A DNA stretch of 64,000 nt from Thiomicrorhabdus arctica DSM 13458 (GTDB taxonomy: Bacteria > Pseudomonadota > Gammaproteobacteria > Thiomicrospirales > Thiomicrospiraceae), in the NCBI RefSeq assembly GCF_000381085.1, contig NZ_KB905899.1:62001-126000 (forward strand), read 5' to 3'. The translations under genes were made by a program, and so were the position numbers. Position 1 is the first letter of the stretch. The number at the start of each line of letters is the position of its first letter. Under the pieces are notes generated by a model. The model was not told the origin of the DNA. It was given only the letters and a program-made list of their open reading frames with translations, and searched no databases. Positions 1-9,493 of the stretch are shown here, one piece after another.

Positions 1-72
1 TTCCCCCTCTAAGAAAGTCCCGATGCCTATCGCGGCATAACCATAGGTAGATATCAATTCTGCAAGTGACAT
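1..72 (-). CDS. DedA family membrane protein, 5' end only
   Basis: Only the first 24 codons are inside the window, read on the minus strand from an ATG at 72; the rest lies beyond the left edge. The peptide contains STYGYAAIGIGTFLEGE, which resembles the GTFLEGE signature near the N-terminus of DedA / SNARE-associated membrane proteins. These are polytopic inner-membrane proteins linked to lipid flipping and envelope homeostasis. No strong ribosome binding site is visible before the ATG. The family assignment rests on one short but characteristic motif. Confidence 0.6.
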   Translation of the reverse strand, partial: MSLAELISTYGYAAIGIGTFLEGE

Positions 73-287
73 TTTTGTGATCAGCTAATGTGTTAATGAG
101 GCTTTCTAATATATCTGGATTAAGCGGTGAATTACAGCTTTATTCAAATACGAATGTTTCTAAGGTGGATAAGACATTTTGGGTGAGGTTTTTGCTACAC
201 TCTCTAGATCATTGAAACGATGGCTTAAGCTGATTTTGCACTAAGCATCGGAAGGAAGTAAGCGAGAGCCGCTTCATTTGAAAGAAC
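73..287. other. intergenic region between dedA-like gene and GGDEF-EAL gene
   Basis: Two minus-strand genes flank this stretch of about 215 bp. A short inverted repeat (AAGCG / CGCTT, 260-274) lies just past the stop of the GGDEF-EAL gene and could be a weak terminator for it. I see no ORF or RNA gene here. Confidence 0.4.
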
Positions 288-2816
288 TCAATGAACTAGA
301 AAATTACTCCCCAAAGGGTTGGCTAACAGTTTTTCAAACTCTGCTACAGGAAGAGGTTTGGCAAATAAGTAACCTTGGCCATAATCGCAACCTGCATTGA
401 TAAGCAGGTCTTGTTGACCTTGCGTTTCAATACCTTCCGCGATGACTTTTAAGCCTAACTTGTGCGCCATGACGATAATGGCCTCACATAACGCTAAGTC
501 ATTCGAGTTGGCTTGTAAGTTTTGGACAAAAGAACGATCTATTTTTAAAAAATCGATGTCTAATTTATTTAAATAAGAAAGTGACGAATAGCCTGTACCA
601 AAGTCATCTAATGCCACTTGGATGCCGGCATCACGATACTCCAATAGAGTCTTTTTGACATCTTCATTTGCATTAAGAAGAGTACCCTCGGTGATTTCGA
701 TGACCACACTTTGATTATCCAGCCCGTTTTGTTTTAACAGCTCAGCCCAGTCACTGGCAATATGAGCGCTGTCGTGAAATTGGTTAGGTGACTTGTTAAT
801 GCTGATTTTGAGTTCTGGGTCATAGATGGCACGCCAATGCTTGAGTTGCTGCACAGCCGTCTGGAATACCCATTCTCCAATTTCAGTAATTAAGCCAATT
901 TCTTCCGCGAGCGAAATGAATTGAGAGGGCATAATGATATCGTTGTTACTGTCTGTCCAGCGGATTAAGGCTTCGGCCTTAATGAGTTGCCCAGTGTCGA
1001 GGTTAATGATAGGTTGGTAGTAGAGTTGAAATTGATTATTTTGCAGTGCTAGGCGTAAGCTGTTGGTTAAAACCATGCGCTCTTGAGCCTGTTGACTCAT
1101 GGACGCAGTATAGTAATGATACTGGTTGCGGCCTAGGTTTTTGGCGGCGTACATCGCTTGATCGGCGTTCTTGAGAAGGCTTTCTGCATTGCTGGCATCA
1201 TCAGGGTATATCGTTACACCCATACTGGCTGAAATGAACAGTTTATTGTCGGCATCCAGTATGAATGGCTCTCTCAGTGTACCGAGAATTTCATGTAAAA
1301 TGCGATTTATGATATTGGTTTCGTTGAGTTCGGGCAAAAGCAGAATGAATTCATCTCCTCCTATACGCGAGACGGTATCGGTATCACGAACACAATGGCT
1401 AATACGTTTTGCCGTTTCTATGAGTAGAGTATCACCCATACTATGACCCAATGTGTCGTTGACGTCTTTAAAATTGTCTAAATCCAGGAACACCACTGCA
1501 AACTCACCTCCATGATGTTTAGAATGGAGAATAGCTTGTTCGAGTCGATCGTTAAACATTTTACGATTTGGCAGCTGGGTTAAATCATCGCGGTAAGTTT
1601 GCGATAAAATGAGGGCTTCTGATTTTTTACGTCTGCTGATATTGCGCAGGGTACCGATCAGACGGAGAGGTTTTCCTAACGCATCCCTTTCGATAACTTG
1701 CCCCGACTCGTAAAACCATTCATACCCTTTTTTAGCAGTCTTTTTTCGCAGTTCAGAAGTATAGGCTGGTGATTCCTGCTCTAAGTGTCTTCTTAACTTT
1801 GCATCCGACTTCTTAAAATCATCCGGATGAATACCGTTGCGATATTTGGGAGCTTTAAGCGGAGAATAGCCAAGTAACTCGATATAGGTCTCACTGTAAT
1901 AAAAGACACCCGTTTCAAGATTCCACTCCCATAACCCAGTATTAGTAGACTTAAGCGCCAGTAATAAACGCTCATTTTGTAGGTGTTGTTCATGTAATAG
2001 GCTGTTTAATTGATGGGCGAAAACACCGAGTTCATCCGTGGAAGCGGGGGTGATAATAAACTTGGAAATTTCATTACTTAGATCCAATGGTGCATTGATC
2101 AGCGCGTTTAATGGCTTGAGAGATTGGTGCAGACTTTTTATGAGCAGAAGTGTCCCTGCAATCGCTAATAATTCTAATAAAAGCCAGACAACAAAGGTGT
2201 CAAATCCAAAATAGCCCGTTTTGGTCCAGTAATATTGCACTAACATGGAGTCGATTAACAGTGGCATCAAAGCCCCAATTAAAAAGATACGCATCTTGAT
2301 GGTGAAAATTGGGCGCTTAAAAGGCACATCACTGAAGGTTTTGCCGAAAAGATCGAAGATTTTTATAAAAATAGGGATGCCGACAATGATCGAAATAATA
2401 AGTGCAACTAGATGTACTTGAAACCAGTCAATCGGTTGGGCAATATAATCAGTGTACCTTTGCGCGGCTGTAATCATGACGGCAGGGGCTAATAATAAGA
2501 AACTTAAAAACATTCCCCAATAATGTATTGGGAAACGTTGAATGCGATGGATTACTTGCGAATGTAAGCTTTTTTTGGGTGCTTCAAGGTAGCGGACCCA
2601 AACATGAGCGAAACGGTAGAAATACCCAATAGCAAATGCAAAAGCAATCGCTAAAAATAACGACTTTAAAGGCATAGTGAGTACTGTAATCATCTGCTGA
2701 AGCGTAAAGATATCAATATATATTAAGGCACTCAAACCGATAATAGGTGGCAATATCCAAGTCAGAATGATGAGTGACATAAACGTCTTTTGAAAGTGTT
2801 TGGCGGTTGTATTCAT
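288..2816 (-). CDS. membrane-bound PAS-GGDEF-EAL c-di-GMP turnover protein
   Basis: This 842-residue protein probably makes and/or degrades cyclic di-GMP at the inner membrane. The first ~230 residues hold about six hydrophobic segments, followed by a HAMP-like linker. A PAS domain (about 283-395) ends in the usual linker into GGDEF. The GGDEF domain (about 405-565) has an intact RIGGDEF motif near residue 482, so cyclase activity is possible. The EAL domain (about 585-830) keeps EAL (near 612), DDFGTGYSSLSYL and KIDRSF, so phosphodiesterase activity is also possible. The start is an ATG at 2816. It is monocistronic, and its partner and signal are unknown. Its presence near an exopolysaccharide locus is suggestive only, because c-di-GMP commonly controls such loci. 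Confidence 0.9.
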   Translation of the reverse strand: MNTTAKHFQKTFMSLIILTWILPPIIGLSALIYIDIFTLQQMITVLTMPLKSLFLAIAFAFAIGYFYRFAHVWVRYLEAPKKSLHSQVIHRIQRFPIHYWGMFLSFLLLAPAVMITAAQRYTDYIAQPIDWFQVHLVALIISIIVGIPIFIKIFDLFGKTFSDVPFKRPIFTIKMRIFLIGALMPLLIDSMLVQYYWTKTGYFGFDTFVVWLLLELLAIAGTLLLIKSLHQSLKPLNALINAPLDLSNEISKFIITPASTDELGVFAHQLNSLLHEQHLQNERLLLALKSTNTGLWEWNLETGVFYYSETYIELLGYSPLKAPKYRNGIHPDDFKKSDAKLRRHLEQESPAYTSELRKKTAKKGYEWFYESGQVIERDALGKPLRLIGTLRNISRRKKSEALILSQTYRDDLTQLPNRKMFNDRLEQAILHSKHHGGEFAVVFLDLDNFKDVNDTLGHSMGDTLLIETAKRISHCVRDTDTVSRIGGDEFILLLPELNETNIINRILHEILGTLREPFILDADNKLFISASMGVTIYPDDASNAESLLKNADQAMYAAKNLGRNQYHYYTASMSQQAQERMVLTNSLRLALQNNQFQLYYQPIINLDTGQLIKAEALIRWTDSNNDIIMPSQFISLAEEIGLITEIGEWVFQTAVQQLKHWRAIYDPELKISINKSPNQFHDSAHIASDWAELLKQNGLDNQSVVIEITEGTLLNANEDVKKTLLEYRDAGIQVALDDFGTGYSSLSYLNKLDIDFLKIDRSFVQNLQANSNDLALCEAIIVMAHKLGLKVIAEGIETQGQQDLLINAGCDYGQGYLFAKPLPVAEFEKLLANPLGSNFLVH

Positions 2817-3056
2817 CTTGGCTGCTATAGGGCTCTAAAAATGGGGTTTTAAAAGGCTAGTCGTCATTCTATATTAAATGTTTATAGCATTGTGATTTTA
2901 CACAAAATCTCGGTCAAATACCTTATTATAATTATGGTTAAATGAATGTGGGTTTGCCAAGTTTAAATCATTATGTATAAATCGGGTTTTTCGTCGTCGT
3001 TCAGAGGCGTTTAATTGAGCCCATTTTAGTGTGGAATCCGGTGTGGCAAGTCAATG

Positions 3057-3470
3057 CTAAGCCCCAAACGCATCTTCAATCCATTCTGGTGTGGTTTGTT
3101 GGCCTTCGAAGGTAATGACATCGAACTGCATGGGCAGCGTTGCTAAATCGGGGTGTTTGAGTAAAAAGGTCTGTGCGCAGCGCACGATTCGCTGTTGTTT
3201 TTTTAGCGTGACAAATTCAGCAGGGTGACCATAAAGACTGTTTTTTCGGTATTTGACTTCAAAGAAGATAATACGGGTCGTTTTCCCCGATGGGTTCGGA
3301 TTGAGAAGATTAGTGTGTTCGGACAAGCCAATCAAATCAATTTCCCCACCTCGACAATGGAAGTTTTGGGCGATGATTTTAATATGATTTTGTTCTAACC
3401 AGGCACGGGCCTGTCGCTCTTTCTGCTGACCTTGTGTGAGAGGTTTACATTTTAACCATTTCTCAAACAT
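3057..3470 (-). CDS. yraN: YraN family (UPF0102) endonuclease-like protein
   Basis: The 137-residue protein has the UPF0102 core: a GGEIDLIG motif followed by FFEVKYRKN, matching the D...E-x-K residues of the restriction-endonuclease-like fold, then an HPAEFVT...KKQQRIVRCAQ helix. The cellular role of the family is poorly defined; DNA processing is assumed from the fold. It lies just downstream of lpoA on the same strand, an order conserved in many gammaproteobacteria. It is slightly longer than usual because of an insertion (LNPNPSGKTTR) before the EVK motif. Confidence 0.88.
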   Translation of the reverse strand: MFEKWLKCKPLTQGQQKERQARAWLEQNHIKIIAQNFHCRGGEIDLIGLSEHTNLLNPNPSGKTTRIIFFEVKYRKNSLYGHPAEFVTLKKQQRIVRCAQTFLLKHPDLATLPMQFDVITFEGQQTTPEWIEDAFGA

Positions 3471-3508
3471 GACCGATTAACTCTCATTTAGTAATTTTGT
3501 TGGAGAAT

Positions 3509-5068
3509 TTATTTTTGGTTTAGAAAAAGGCCTGTTTGATCAGTGGGCGGCATAGATTCAATTAAACCGTCGTTATTGTATTGTGCCCAGACCAGTTTCT
3601 GTAAGAATTCATGTTCATTGAGTGACAATAAACCGGTCTTGCCATTGTCTAGAATGGCACCCACTCGCATCTTGTTCATTTGAGAAACCAGTTGAAAGCT
3701 ATCCCAGCCATACGCCTCAAACGGTGTGTTGAGTTCGTCTGGATTGAGCGATGCTGGATACGTTAAAAACTTAACGCCTTTTAAATCGACATAGGGACGG
3801 TTGTCCTGAAGGTTTTTGGGTGAAAGTTGAGTTGAACCATACACTGGAACTTTGAGTTCAAAGAATGCGAATTGCGGTTTGAATACGGCAATTCGACTCC
3901 GGTTATCTAGGATGACAATGGCATCGAAATCCTGACGCATTCTTGGAAAGAATGAAAGCGATTGGCCTATCGACCAGCGCAGATTGTTATAGCGTGCCTG
4001 ACTGGTTTGTGCATTAATCAATTTTTCCAAAGCATCTCGTAATTTGGGATTTTCATCGGGATAAATACTCAACGTCGCTGAACGCTGTGGTTCTTCCTGC
4101 CATGCCTCTTGGAGTGCTTGTGCTTTAGAGGACTCCATGCGTCCATCGTTGGACAATATACCAATGTGACGATAGTTATGCTTGTTGAATAATGCAATCA
4201 TTTGTGAGATTTCATCGGCCGACTTAAAGCTGAACTGGTAAAATGCAGCGGCTTCAATTTTATTGAGAGCAAGAATGTTTGGATCGTCTAAATGGACCAG
4301 TTGTTCAAGCGCCTCTTTACGTAAAGGACCGATTACAAAGTCCGCACCTTCCCGTTTGGCTTGATGATAAACCGATTCAACTTGATCAAGTTGAAAGCTG
4401 TCATAAAACTTAAGTGTGATTGATTGATCGGATGCCAAAAATGCTTTCAACATACCGTTTTGGATTTGCTTGCTAACCTGCTCGTATTTACCTTGAAAAG
4501 GCAGTAATACGGCGATTTGTTTAACGGCAGCGACACCTGATAGTTTCTGTTGTAACTCAGGCAGTAAATGATTCTGATAGATGGCGATCTTATCGTTATT
4601 TTCAGTACGGTGGGCAGAAAGGTTTTGCAGTGACGCTTCTATTTTCTGAGCTGGACCGTTTAAAATAGACAGTAATGTAGCCCACGCCTGGACGCTTGGA
4701 TCATGGTGTTGACGAATAGCGTCAATCGTTGCTGAATCTACATATTTAAGTCGATTCCAAACGTCTTGCTCAATCTCAGCCTGGCTATCATCATCATCAC
4801 TTTGTTGCCAAAGATGATTGCTGAGTTGAATGTAAGTTGTCCAGTCTTGCATCTCTGCAGTAAGCTTAATCTGAAGCCGTAGTTCGTCTTGGCTAAAAGA
4901 TTGCAATTCTTCTGCGGGTAAGCTTTCTTTAGTATCCGTTTGGATCACTTTCGCAGTGACTTTAAGGTCTGATGCCTTTCTAAGCGGCTGATTCGAACAG
5001 GCAGACAGACCAATCAAGCTGGTGAAAAGTAGGCTGTTGATGAGATAAAAAGGAATTGTTTTTTTCAT
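3509..5068 (-). CDS. lpoA: penicillin-binding protein activator LpoA (lipoprotein)
   Basis: An outer-membrane lipoprotein that, in E. coli, activates the peptidoglycan synthase PBP1A. I chose the ATG at 5068, giving 519 residues, because it places a lipoprotein signal peptide at the N-terminus with the lipobox LSAC (Cys24). An upstream in-frame alternative at 5113 would bury that signal. The N-terminal part is helical and TPR-like. The C-terminal part resembles a type-1 periplasmic binding fold, starting around the motif VKQIAVLLPFQGKY. It is divergent from rsmI and precedes yraN, the standard neighbourhood. Confidence 0.88.
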   Translation of the reverse strand: MKKTIPFYLINSLLFTSLIGLSACSNQPLRKASDLKVTAKVIQTDTKESLPAEELQSFSQDELRLQIKLTAEMQDWTTYIQLSNHLWQQSDDDDSQAEIEQDVWNRLKYVDSATIDAIRQHHDPSVQAWATLLSILNGPAQKIEASLQNLSAHRTENNDKIAIYQNHLLPELQQKLSGVAAVKQIAVLLPFQGKYEQVSKQIQNGMLKAFLASDQSITLKFYDSFQLDQVESVYHQAKREGADFVIGPLRKEALEQLVHLDDPNILALNKIEAAAFYQFSFKSADEISQMIALFNKHNYRHIGILSNDGRMESSKAQALQEAWQEEPQRSATLSIYPDENPKLRDALEKLINAQTSQARYNNLRWSIGQSLSFFPRMRQDFDAIVILDNRSRIAVFKPQFAFFELKVPVYGSTQLSPKNLQDNRPYVDLKGVKFLTYPASLNPDELNTPFEAYGWDSFQLVSQMNKMRVGAILDNGKTGLLSLNEHEFLQKLVWAQYNNDGLIESMPPTDQTGLFLNQK

Positions 5069-5175
5069 TTTAGATAGAATAAGTGTAATTAATGTAGTTG
5101 AATTATATAGCATCGTTTGTTAACGGATTGCAAGATCCTTCTTTTTTATTTCATTTTCCCCCAAAAAGGTTTTTT

Positions 5176-6045
5176 ATGACGCACTCCACCACCCCAATTT
5201 CAGGGGGTACTGGCATTTTGTATATTGTGGCGACACCGATTGGAAATCTAAAAGATATTACCCGCAGAGCGGTCGAAATATTAGAGTCTGTTGATTGGGT
5301 TGCAGCAGAAGATACACGTCATACCCGGCCGCTGTTGCAATATTTGGGCATGAATAAAACGCTTATCAGCTTACACGAGCATAATGAAAAAAGTCGCAGT
5401 GAACAATTGTTGGAGAAGCTGCGTAATGGAGAAAACGGGGCGTTGGTTTCAGATGCAGGCACGCCTTTAATTAATGATCCTGGATACTACCTGGTGAAAT
5501 TGTTGCGTGAAAAAGGGGTTGATGTGGTGCCGATTCCTGGTCCAAGTGCCGTCATTACCGCGTTATGTGCTGCGGGTTTACCGACAGCTCGTTTTAGCTA
5601 TGAAGGTTTTTTACCAGCAAAGTCGAATAAACGTTTAGCAGTGTTGGCAACACTGGTTGATGATGTACGCACTTTAGTTTTTTATGAATCACCGCACCGT
5701 GTCATCACCAGCCTAGCAGATTTTCAGACGGCTTTTGGTTCTGATCGTGAAATGGTGGTGGCCAGGGAGCTGACGAAAAAATTTGAGCAATTTGTCTCAG
5801 GTACTATTGCCGAGGTTGTTGAATATTTCACGGAAAACCAGGATAAAGTTCGTGGTGAATTCGTCTTTATGTTGAGTGGTGCAGAGGAGAAAGAGGTCGT
5901 AGAATTATCGACAATGGATGAGTTGATTTTGACGCTTTTGAAACAGAATTTACCTGTTAAGCAGATCTCTGAAATAGTGGCGGACTATGCCGGTATTAAG
6001 AAAAAACCCATCTATAACCGTGTATTGGAATTAAAAAAAGAGTAG
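5176..6045 (+). CDS. rsmI: 16S rRNA (cytidine-1402 2'-O)-methyltransferase RsmI
   Basis: RsmI methylates the ribose of C1402 in the ribosomal P site using SAM. The 289-residue product has the family N-terminus LYIVATPIGNLKDITRRA, the AAEDTRHTRPLL motif, SDAGTPLINDPG and PGPSAVITAL, all typical of the tetrapyrrole-methylase fold. I chose the ATG at 5176; the open frame extends upstream to 5098, but the extra residues are unlike the family. It is transcribed divergently from lpoA, with about 100 bp shared between the two starts. Confidence 0.95.
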   Translation: MTHSTTPISGGTGILYIVATPIGNLKDITRRAVEILESVDWVAAEDTRHTRPLLQYLGMNKTLISLHEHNEKSRSEQLLEKLRNGENGALVSDAGTPLINDPGYYLVKLLREKGVDVVPIPGPSAVITALCAAGLPTARFSYEGFLPAKSNKRLAVLATLVDDVRTLVFYESPHRVITSLADFQTAFGSDREMVVARELTKKFEQFVSGTIAEVVEYFTENQDKVRGEFVFMLSGAEEKEVVELSTMDELILTLLKQNLPVKQISEIVADYAGIKKKPIYNRVLELKKE

Positions 6046-6048
6046 TCC

Positions 6049-6903
6049 TTAAAGTAATCCCGAGGCTTTTAGGGCTTTAATAGAGTAAATGTCATAACGA
6101 GTATTAGGGCTTGAAATCTCTGCTGATGGGGTGAGTCGAGGATTGTTAAGCTGAAGAATGGGCGCACTTTTTGGACGCTTAACCACGACACGATAAGAGG
6201 CTGTTTGCAACGCAGCTTGCAGTAAGTTTTCACTGTCTCTATCAGGGCCGACCAAATTTTGTAAGGCTTTCATCTCTTTTTTGGTCGCAGCATTCTTTTT
6301 CTTTTCTGGATACATCGGATCCATATAGATGACATCCACCACAGGTTTTTGCGACAATAGATAGTCCGTAGCATCGGCTTGCAGTAAACTCATATTCATG
6401 ATGATACCCAGCAACTCTGGATCTGATTCTTTATCTGATAAGCATCGTAAGCTGTCTTGGACACGTTTTAATCCATCTTCTAACAGCGCCGCGACGGCTA
6501 CTGAACGTTCAATCATTTGTACCTTAAAACCCTGCGAAGCGATGACAAAGCTATCGCCACCCATGCCAGCGGTCGCATCCAAAACAGTCGGCAGGCCCTC
6601 CTTGAGTTTCCCCATGGCGCGCACTAAAGGTTGACCTTTACCTCCGCCAAAGTGGCGGCGATGGGCTTTTTTACCTGAACCAAAATCAATAAACACCGGG
6701 CCACTATCTTGGTAAAACAGAGCCAGTTTTGGAATGGGGTCTTTTTTAACCCAGTGCCAACCTAACGTCATGTCGGCAGAGTGTTGCAAATCAATGGGTA
6801 GGTTAAATCGCTCGCTCAAAAGTTGTGCGGCTTTGGGTTCCGTTAAATGGCTTATCGCTAGGCTGGCAATGGCATGCGAGGCAGATGTGCTGGTCTCTGA
6901 CAT
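6049..6903 (-). CDS. rsmJ: 16S rRNA (guanine-1516 N2)-methyltransferase RsmJ
   Basis: RsmJ methylates G1516 of 16S rRNA with SAM. The 284-residue protein shows the SAM-binding motif DATAGMGGDSFVIASQG, then MIERS (end of strand 2), and the catalytic-loop motif DVIYMDPMYPEKKK near the C-terminal third. The ATG at 6903 is preferred over an in-frame TTG at 6915. It converges with rsmI, leaving only 3 bp between the stop codons, so the two transcripts may read into each other. Confidence 0.92.
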   Translation of the reverse strand: MSETSTSASHAIASLAISHLTEPKAAQLLSERFNLPIDLQHSADMTLGWHWVKKDPIPKLALFYQDSGPVFIDFGSGKKAHRRHFGGGKGQPLVRAMGKLKEGLPTVLDATAGMGGDSFVIASQGFKVQMIERSVAVAALLEDGLKRVQDSLRCLSDKESDPELLGIIMNMSLLQADATDYLLSQKPVVDVIYMDPMYPEKKKNAATKKEMKALQNLVGPDRDSENLLQAALQTASYRVVVKRPKSAPILQLNNPRLTPSAEISSPNTRYDIYSIKALKASGLL

Positions 6904-7110
6904 AGTGTGAATCAAGTCATGTTAATTTTAATAATGACTATCTTAAAGTAATTGTCTATTGTGGGTGTTTAAATTGCTTTCTATAATACAAGATACTGGT
7001 TCTTTCAGTGTGGCAGTATATTTGTTTAGTTCATTAAAACCGACCTAAACCGGGTAAATCGAACGGATAAAATAGGGTGGTTAAATGAGACTTAGGGAGG
7101 TGTTAGTAAG

Positions 7111-8469
7111 GTGATAAGTTACAAACGACGTAATTGGCGTGTGTTATGCAACGTGGCAGCGGCCTTGATGCTCAGTATTGCCTTGCCTATTCAAGCACAC
7201 GCAGAGCACCACTCCGGTTCGGTCACCACGGCTGGCCCCCAAGTGAGTTATTTTAATCAATTGGATCAAGCCGGGATTTTGCTGCTTAATGAAAAAACGG
7301 CCGTGTTGCAAGCTAAATCCGAACAACACCATTTTATTCCGGCTTCCACTACTAAGCTTTTAACGGCTTTATTAGCGTTACGCCATTGGGGGGCTGATTA
7401 CCGCTTTAAAACGGCTTTCTCGCTGGTAGAGGGTCGGGTCTCTTCGGGCCATGACGTAAATGAATCTATTGCGCCGGTATTGCTTGTGAAAGGCTATGGC
7501 GACCCGTTTCTTGTCTCTGAAGAGTTGGTTGTCATCGCTAAAGCCTTGGCAAAACGCCTAAATAAACGGGGTATTCATACGTTATCCGGCATTCAGTTGG
7601 ATACGTCGTATTTTGCCACTCATCTCAATATGCCGGGGGCTGGCGACAGTGATAATCCTTATGATGCCATTCCTTCCGCTTTAGCGGCTAATTTTAATAC
7701 GGTTTATGTTCGTAAAACGTCTTCAGGATTCGAGTCGGCAGAGCCACAAACCCCCATCACATTAACAGCCTTGCAAATCGCTCGGGACATTTCGCATTTT
7801 GAAAAGACGCCTGAGGGACTGATTAAACGCGTGAATTTGGGAACCGATGAACAGCTGGGGCAACGTTATTTTGCAGAGCTTTTAAGAGCCTTTCTGCGCA
7901 ATGAAGGAGTTACTGTTGCTCCTCAACTCAGTTGGAAAACGCCCTCTGAAAGGACGTCATTAGCAAAATCTAACCCAAACCCGTTGAACCCGTCTTCGAG
8001 GTTGTTGTATTTGCACGAAAACAGTCGGACTTTAGAGGATATGGTACGTCCAATGATGTTGTATTCCACCAACTTTGTGGCGAATCAACTGGCATTGGAT
8101 CTAAGTGCCGAACTGATGAGAGGTCCTGCCGATGAGCATTCAGTCGCCCAAATGTATCAGCAGACCTTAAAGAGTGTCTTTGGCTGGAGTGATTTTCATA
8201 TTGAAGATGGCGCTGGATTATCAAGAGAAAATCGCCTCTCACCAAGACAGTTAATTGACGTTTTAAGTGCTTTCAAACCCTGGAGACATCTCTTGCCTGA
8301 AGTTGAAAAAAATGTATTTGCAAAATCGGGCACATTATTAGGCGTGAGTACCTTGGCAGGGTATATCCATGCCGGCAATGAGTGGTATCCGTTTGCATTT
8401 ATGATCAATCAAAAAGTGCCATACCATTATCGAAACAGGTTGATTAAAGAGCTTAGTGAGCGGTACTAA
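7111..8469 (+). CDS. dacB: D-alanyl-D-alanine carboxypeptidase/endopeptidase, PBP4 type
   Basis: A class C penicillin-binding protein acting in the periplasm on peptidoglycan peptides and cross-links. The 452-residue product starts at a GTG with a strong AGGGAGG ribosome site upstream, followed by a signal peptide ending near AHA. All three catalytic motifs are present: STTK (Ser79-Lys82), STN (Ser319-Asn321) and KSG (Lys405-Gly407), with the long insertion between the first two that marks PBP4. It is monocistronic. An exact copy of the ACCAGGCCTGGT palindrome begins 5 bp after the stop and may serve in termination. Confidence 0.9.
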   Translation: MISYKRRNWRVLCNVAAALMLSIALPIQAHAEHHSGSVTTAGPQVSYFNQLDQAGILLLNEKTAVLQAKSEQHHFIPASTTKLLTALLALRHWGADYRFKTAFSLVEGRVSSGHDVNESIAPVLLVKGYGDPFLVSEELVVIAKALAKRLNKRGIHTLSGIQLDTSYFATHLNMPGAGDSDNPYDAIPSALAANFNTVYVRKTSSGFESAEPQTPITLTALQIARDISHFEKTPEGLIKRVNLGTDEQLGQRYFAELLRAFLRNEGVTVAPQLSWKTPSERTSLAKSNPNPLNPSSRLLYLHENSRTLEDMVRPMMLYSTNFVANQLALDLSAELMRGPADEHSVAQMYQQTLKSVFGWSDFHIEDGAGLSRENRLSPRQLIDVLSAFKPWRHLLPEVEKNVFAKSGTLLGVSTLAGYIHAGNEWYPFAFMINQKVPYHYRNRLIKELSERY

Positions 8470-8472
8470 AGT

Positions 8473-8490
8473 GACCAGGCCTGGTCGTTT
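8473..8490 (+). repeat. iterated palindrome, exact copy, downstream of dacB
   Basis: ACCAGGCCTGGT at 8474-8485, widened to a 14-bp perfect palindrome by flanking G and C and followed by GTTT. It starts right after the dacB stop codon, a position where it could act as a terminator. Confidence 0.8.
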
Positions 8491-8582
8491 CTGATAAGAG
8501 CTTTCATCATAAAATCTATTTAGGATGAATACTTTCGATGATAATAGCCTTTTAGATCAGTTTCGAGTAATATACGCACCCT

Positions 8583-8964
8583 AAAGTGGGTTGGACAACC
8601 GCGGGGGTGTTTACACCTCGGAGGAAAGTCCGGGCACCATAGAGCAGGATTCCAGCTAACGGCTGGGCGGTGAGAGCCGACGGACAGTGCAGCAGAAAAT
8701 ACACCGCCGATGACTCGCTTGCGAGAACAGGTAAGGTTGAAATGGTGCGGTAAGAGCGCACCGCGCTTCTGGTAACAGAAGTGGCAGTGAAAACCCAATT
8801 CGGTGCAAGACCAAATAGGGAAACGCCGTGGCTAGGCTTGTCTTAGTCACAACCTGCTGCTCGCAGGAGTTTCCGGGTAGGTTGCTTGAGGCTGGCAGTG
8901 ATGTCAGTCCAGATGAATGGTTGTCGCTCGCAAGAGTACAGAACCCGGCTTATAGACCCACTTT
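8583..8964 (+). ncRNA. rnpB: RNase P RNA, bacterial type A
   Basis: The catalytic RNA that matures the 5' ends of tRNAs. Recognised from the near-invariant GAGGAAAGTCCGGGC (8621-8635), the ACAGTGCAGCAGAAAATACACCGCC block, the GGTAAGGTTGAAA...GGTAAGAGCGCACCG region and a 3' part with AGAACCCGGCTTATAGACCCACTTT. The 5' AAAGTGGGT (from 8583) pairs with ACCCACTTT near the 3' end (to about 8964), closing helix P1 and setting the ends. This gives about 382 nt, close to the E. coli length. A TAATAT -10 element lies at 8568-8573. A T-rich tract follows the 3' end. An ORF spanning part of it is a shadow. Confidence 0.95.
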
Positions 8965-9423
8965 TCCTTTTTCTTTTAGATGGAATGTCTCAATTCCTCT
9001 TCCGTTTCAAGCCTCTTATACAAATCTCAAAATTTCTTTAGAGAGACCTGTTTGCAGTTGCACATGGGTCAACTTCTATTTTTTGTTTTGTGGTAAAAAT
9101 CCCCACCTTATTTTCATTTTTATCGAATAAATTAAAAAAATCCCCACTTTATATTAAAAAGTTTTTCAGCGAGTTTTCATCCTCAATATAGTGTGTCTTT
9201 AATTATATTAATAGCATCATGTTGTATTTTGTGCCAGGTATTCCTTGTGTGTAATTTTACTTAATATAGGACAACGCCTTGATGATGCCTATTAATAAAT
9301 AATTTTCATGTTGCTCCTATCTAATTGATTAATAAGGTATTAAGTAATTATTAATTGTTTATCTTTATCTTCCAAAAGAGTCCTAAGTTGTTGTCTTGTA
9401 ATGGAAAATCTCTATTTACAAGG
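8965..9423. other. long AT-rich intergenic region between rnpB and mraZ
   Basis: About 460 bp without a credible gene. It holds a direct repeat of the sequence AAAATCCCCAC (near 9098 and 9137), then very AT-rich DNA around 9310-9370. An ORF (8828-9130) starts inside rnpB and has no family resemblance. I see no tRNA or riboswitch. Confidence 0.5.
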
Positions 9424-9452
9424 TTGACAGTGGGGTCTATTGGTCATATAGT
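9424..9452 (+). promoter_or_regulatory. mraZ (dcw cluster) promoter
   Basis: A near-consensus sigma-70 promoter: TTGACA (9424-9429), a 17-bp spacer, then TATAGT (9447-9452). It lies 42 bp before the mraZ ATG and runs into the MraZ-type repeats, so repressor binding would cover the start site. Confidence 0.85.
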
Positions 9453-9490
9453 GGTGCCAAGTGGTGAAAAGTGGCGAAAAGTGGAAATAA
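9451..9490 (+). promoter_or_regulatory. four-copy MraZ operator
   Basis: Four direct repeats beginning GTGG start at 9451, 9461, 9471 and 9481, exactly 10 bp apart; the middle two read GTGG(T/C)GAAAA. MraZ, a DNA-binding ring protein, is known to bind short direct repeats with about this period just upstream of its own gene. The first copy overlaps the -10 element and the last overlaps the ribosome site. Confidence 0.8.
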
Positions 9491-9493
9491 ATC

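Noticed and set aside
8828-9130. 100-codon ORF on the plus strand
   Set aside because: It begins inside the RNase P RNA and its peptide resembles no family; an open frame by chance.
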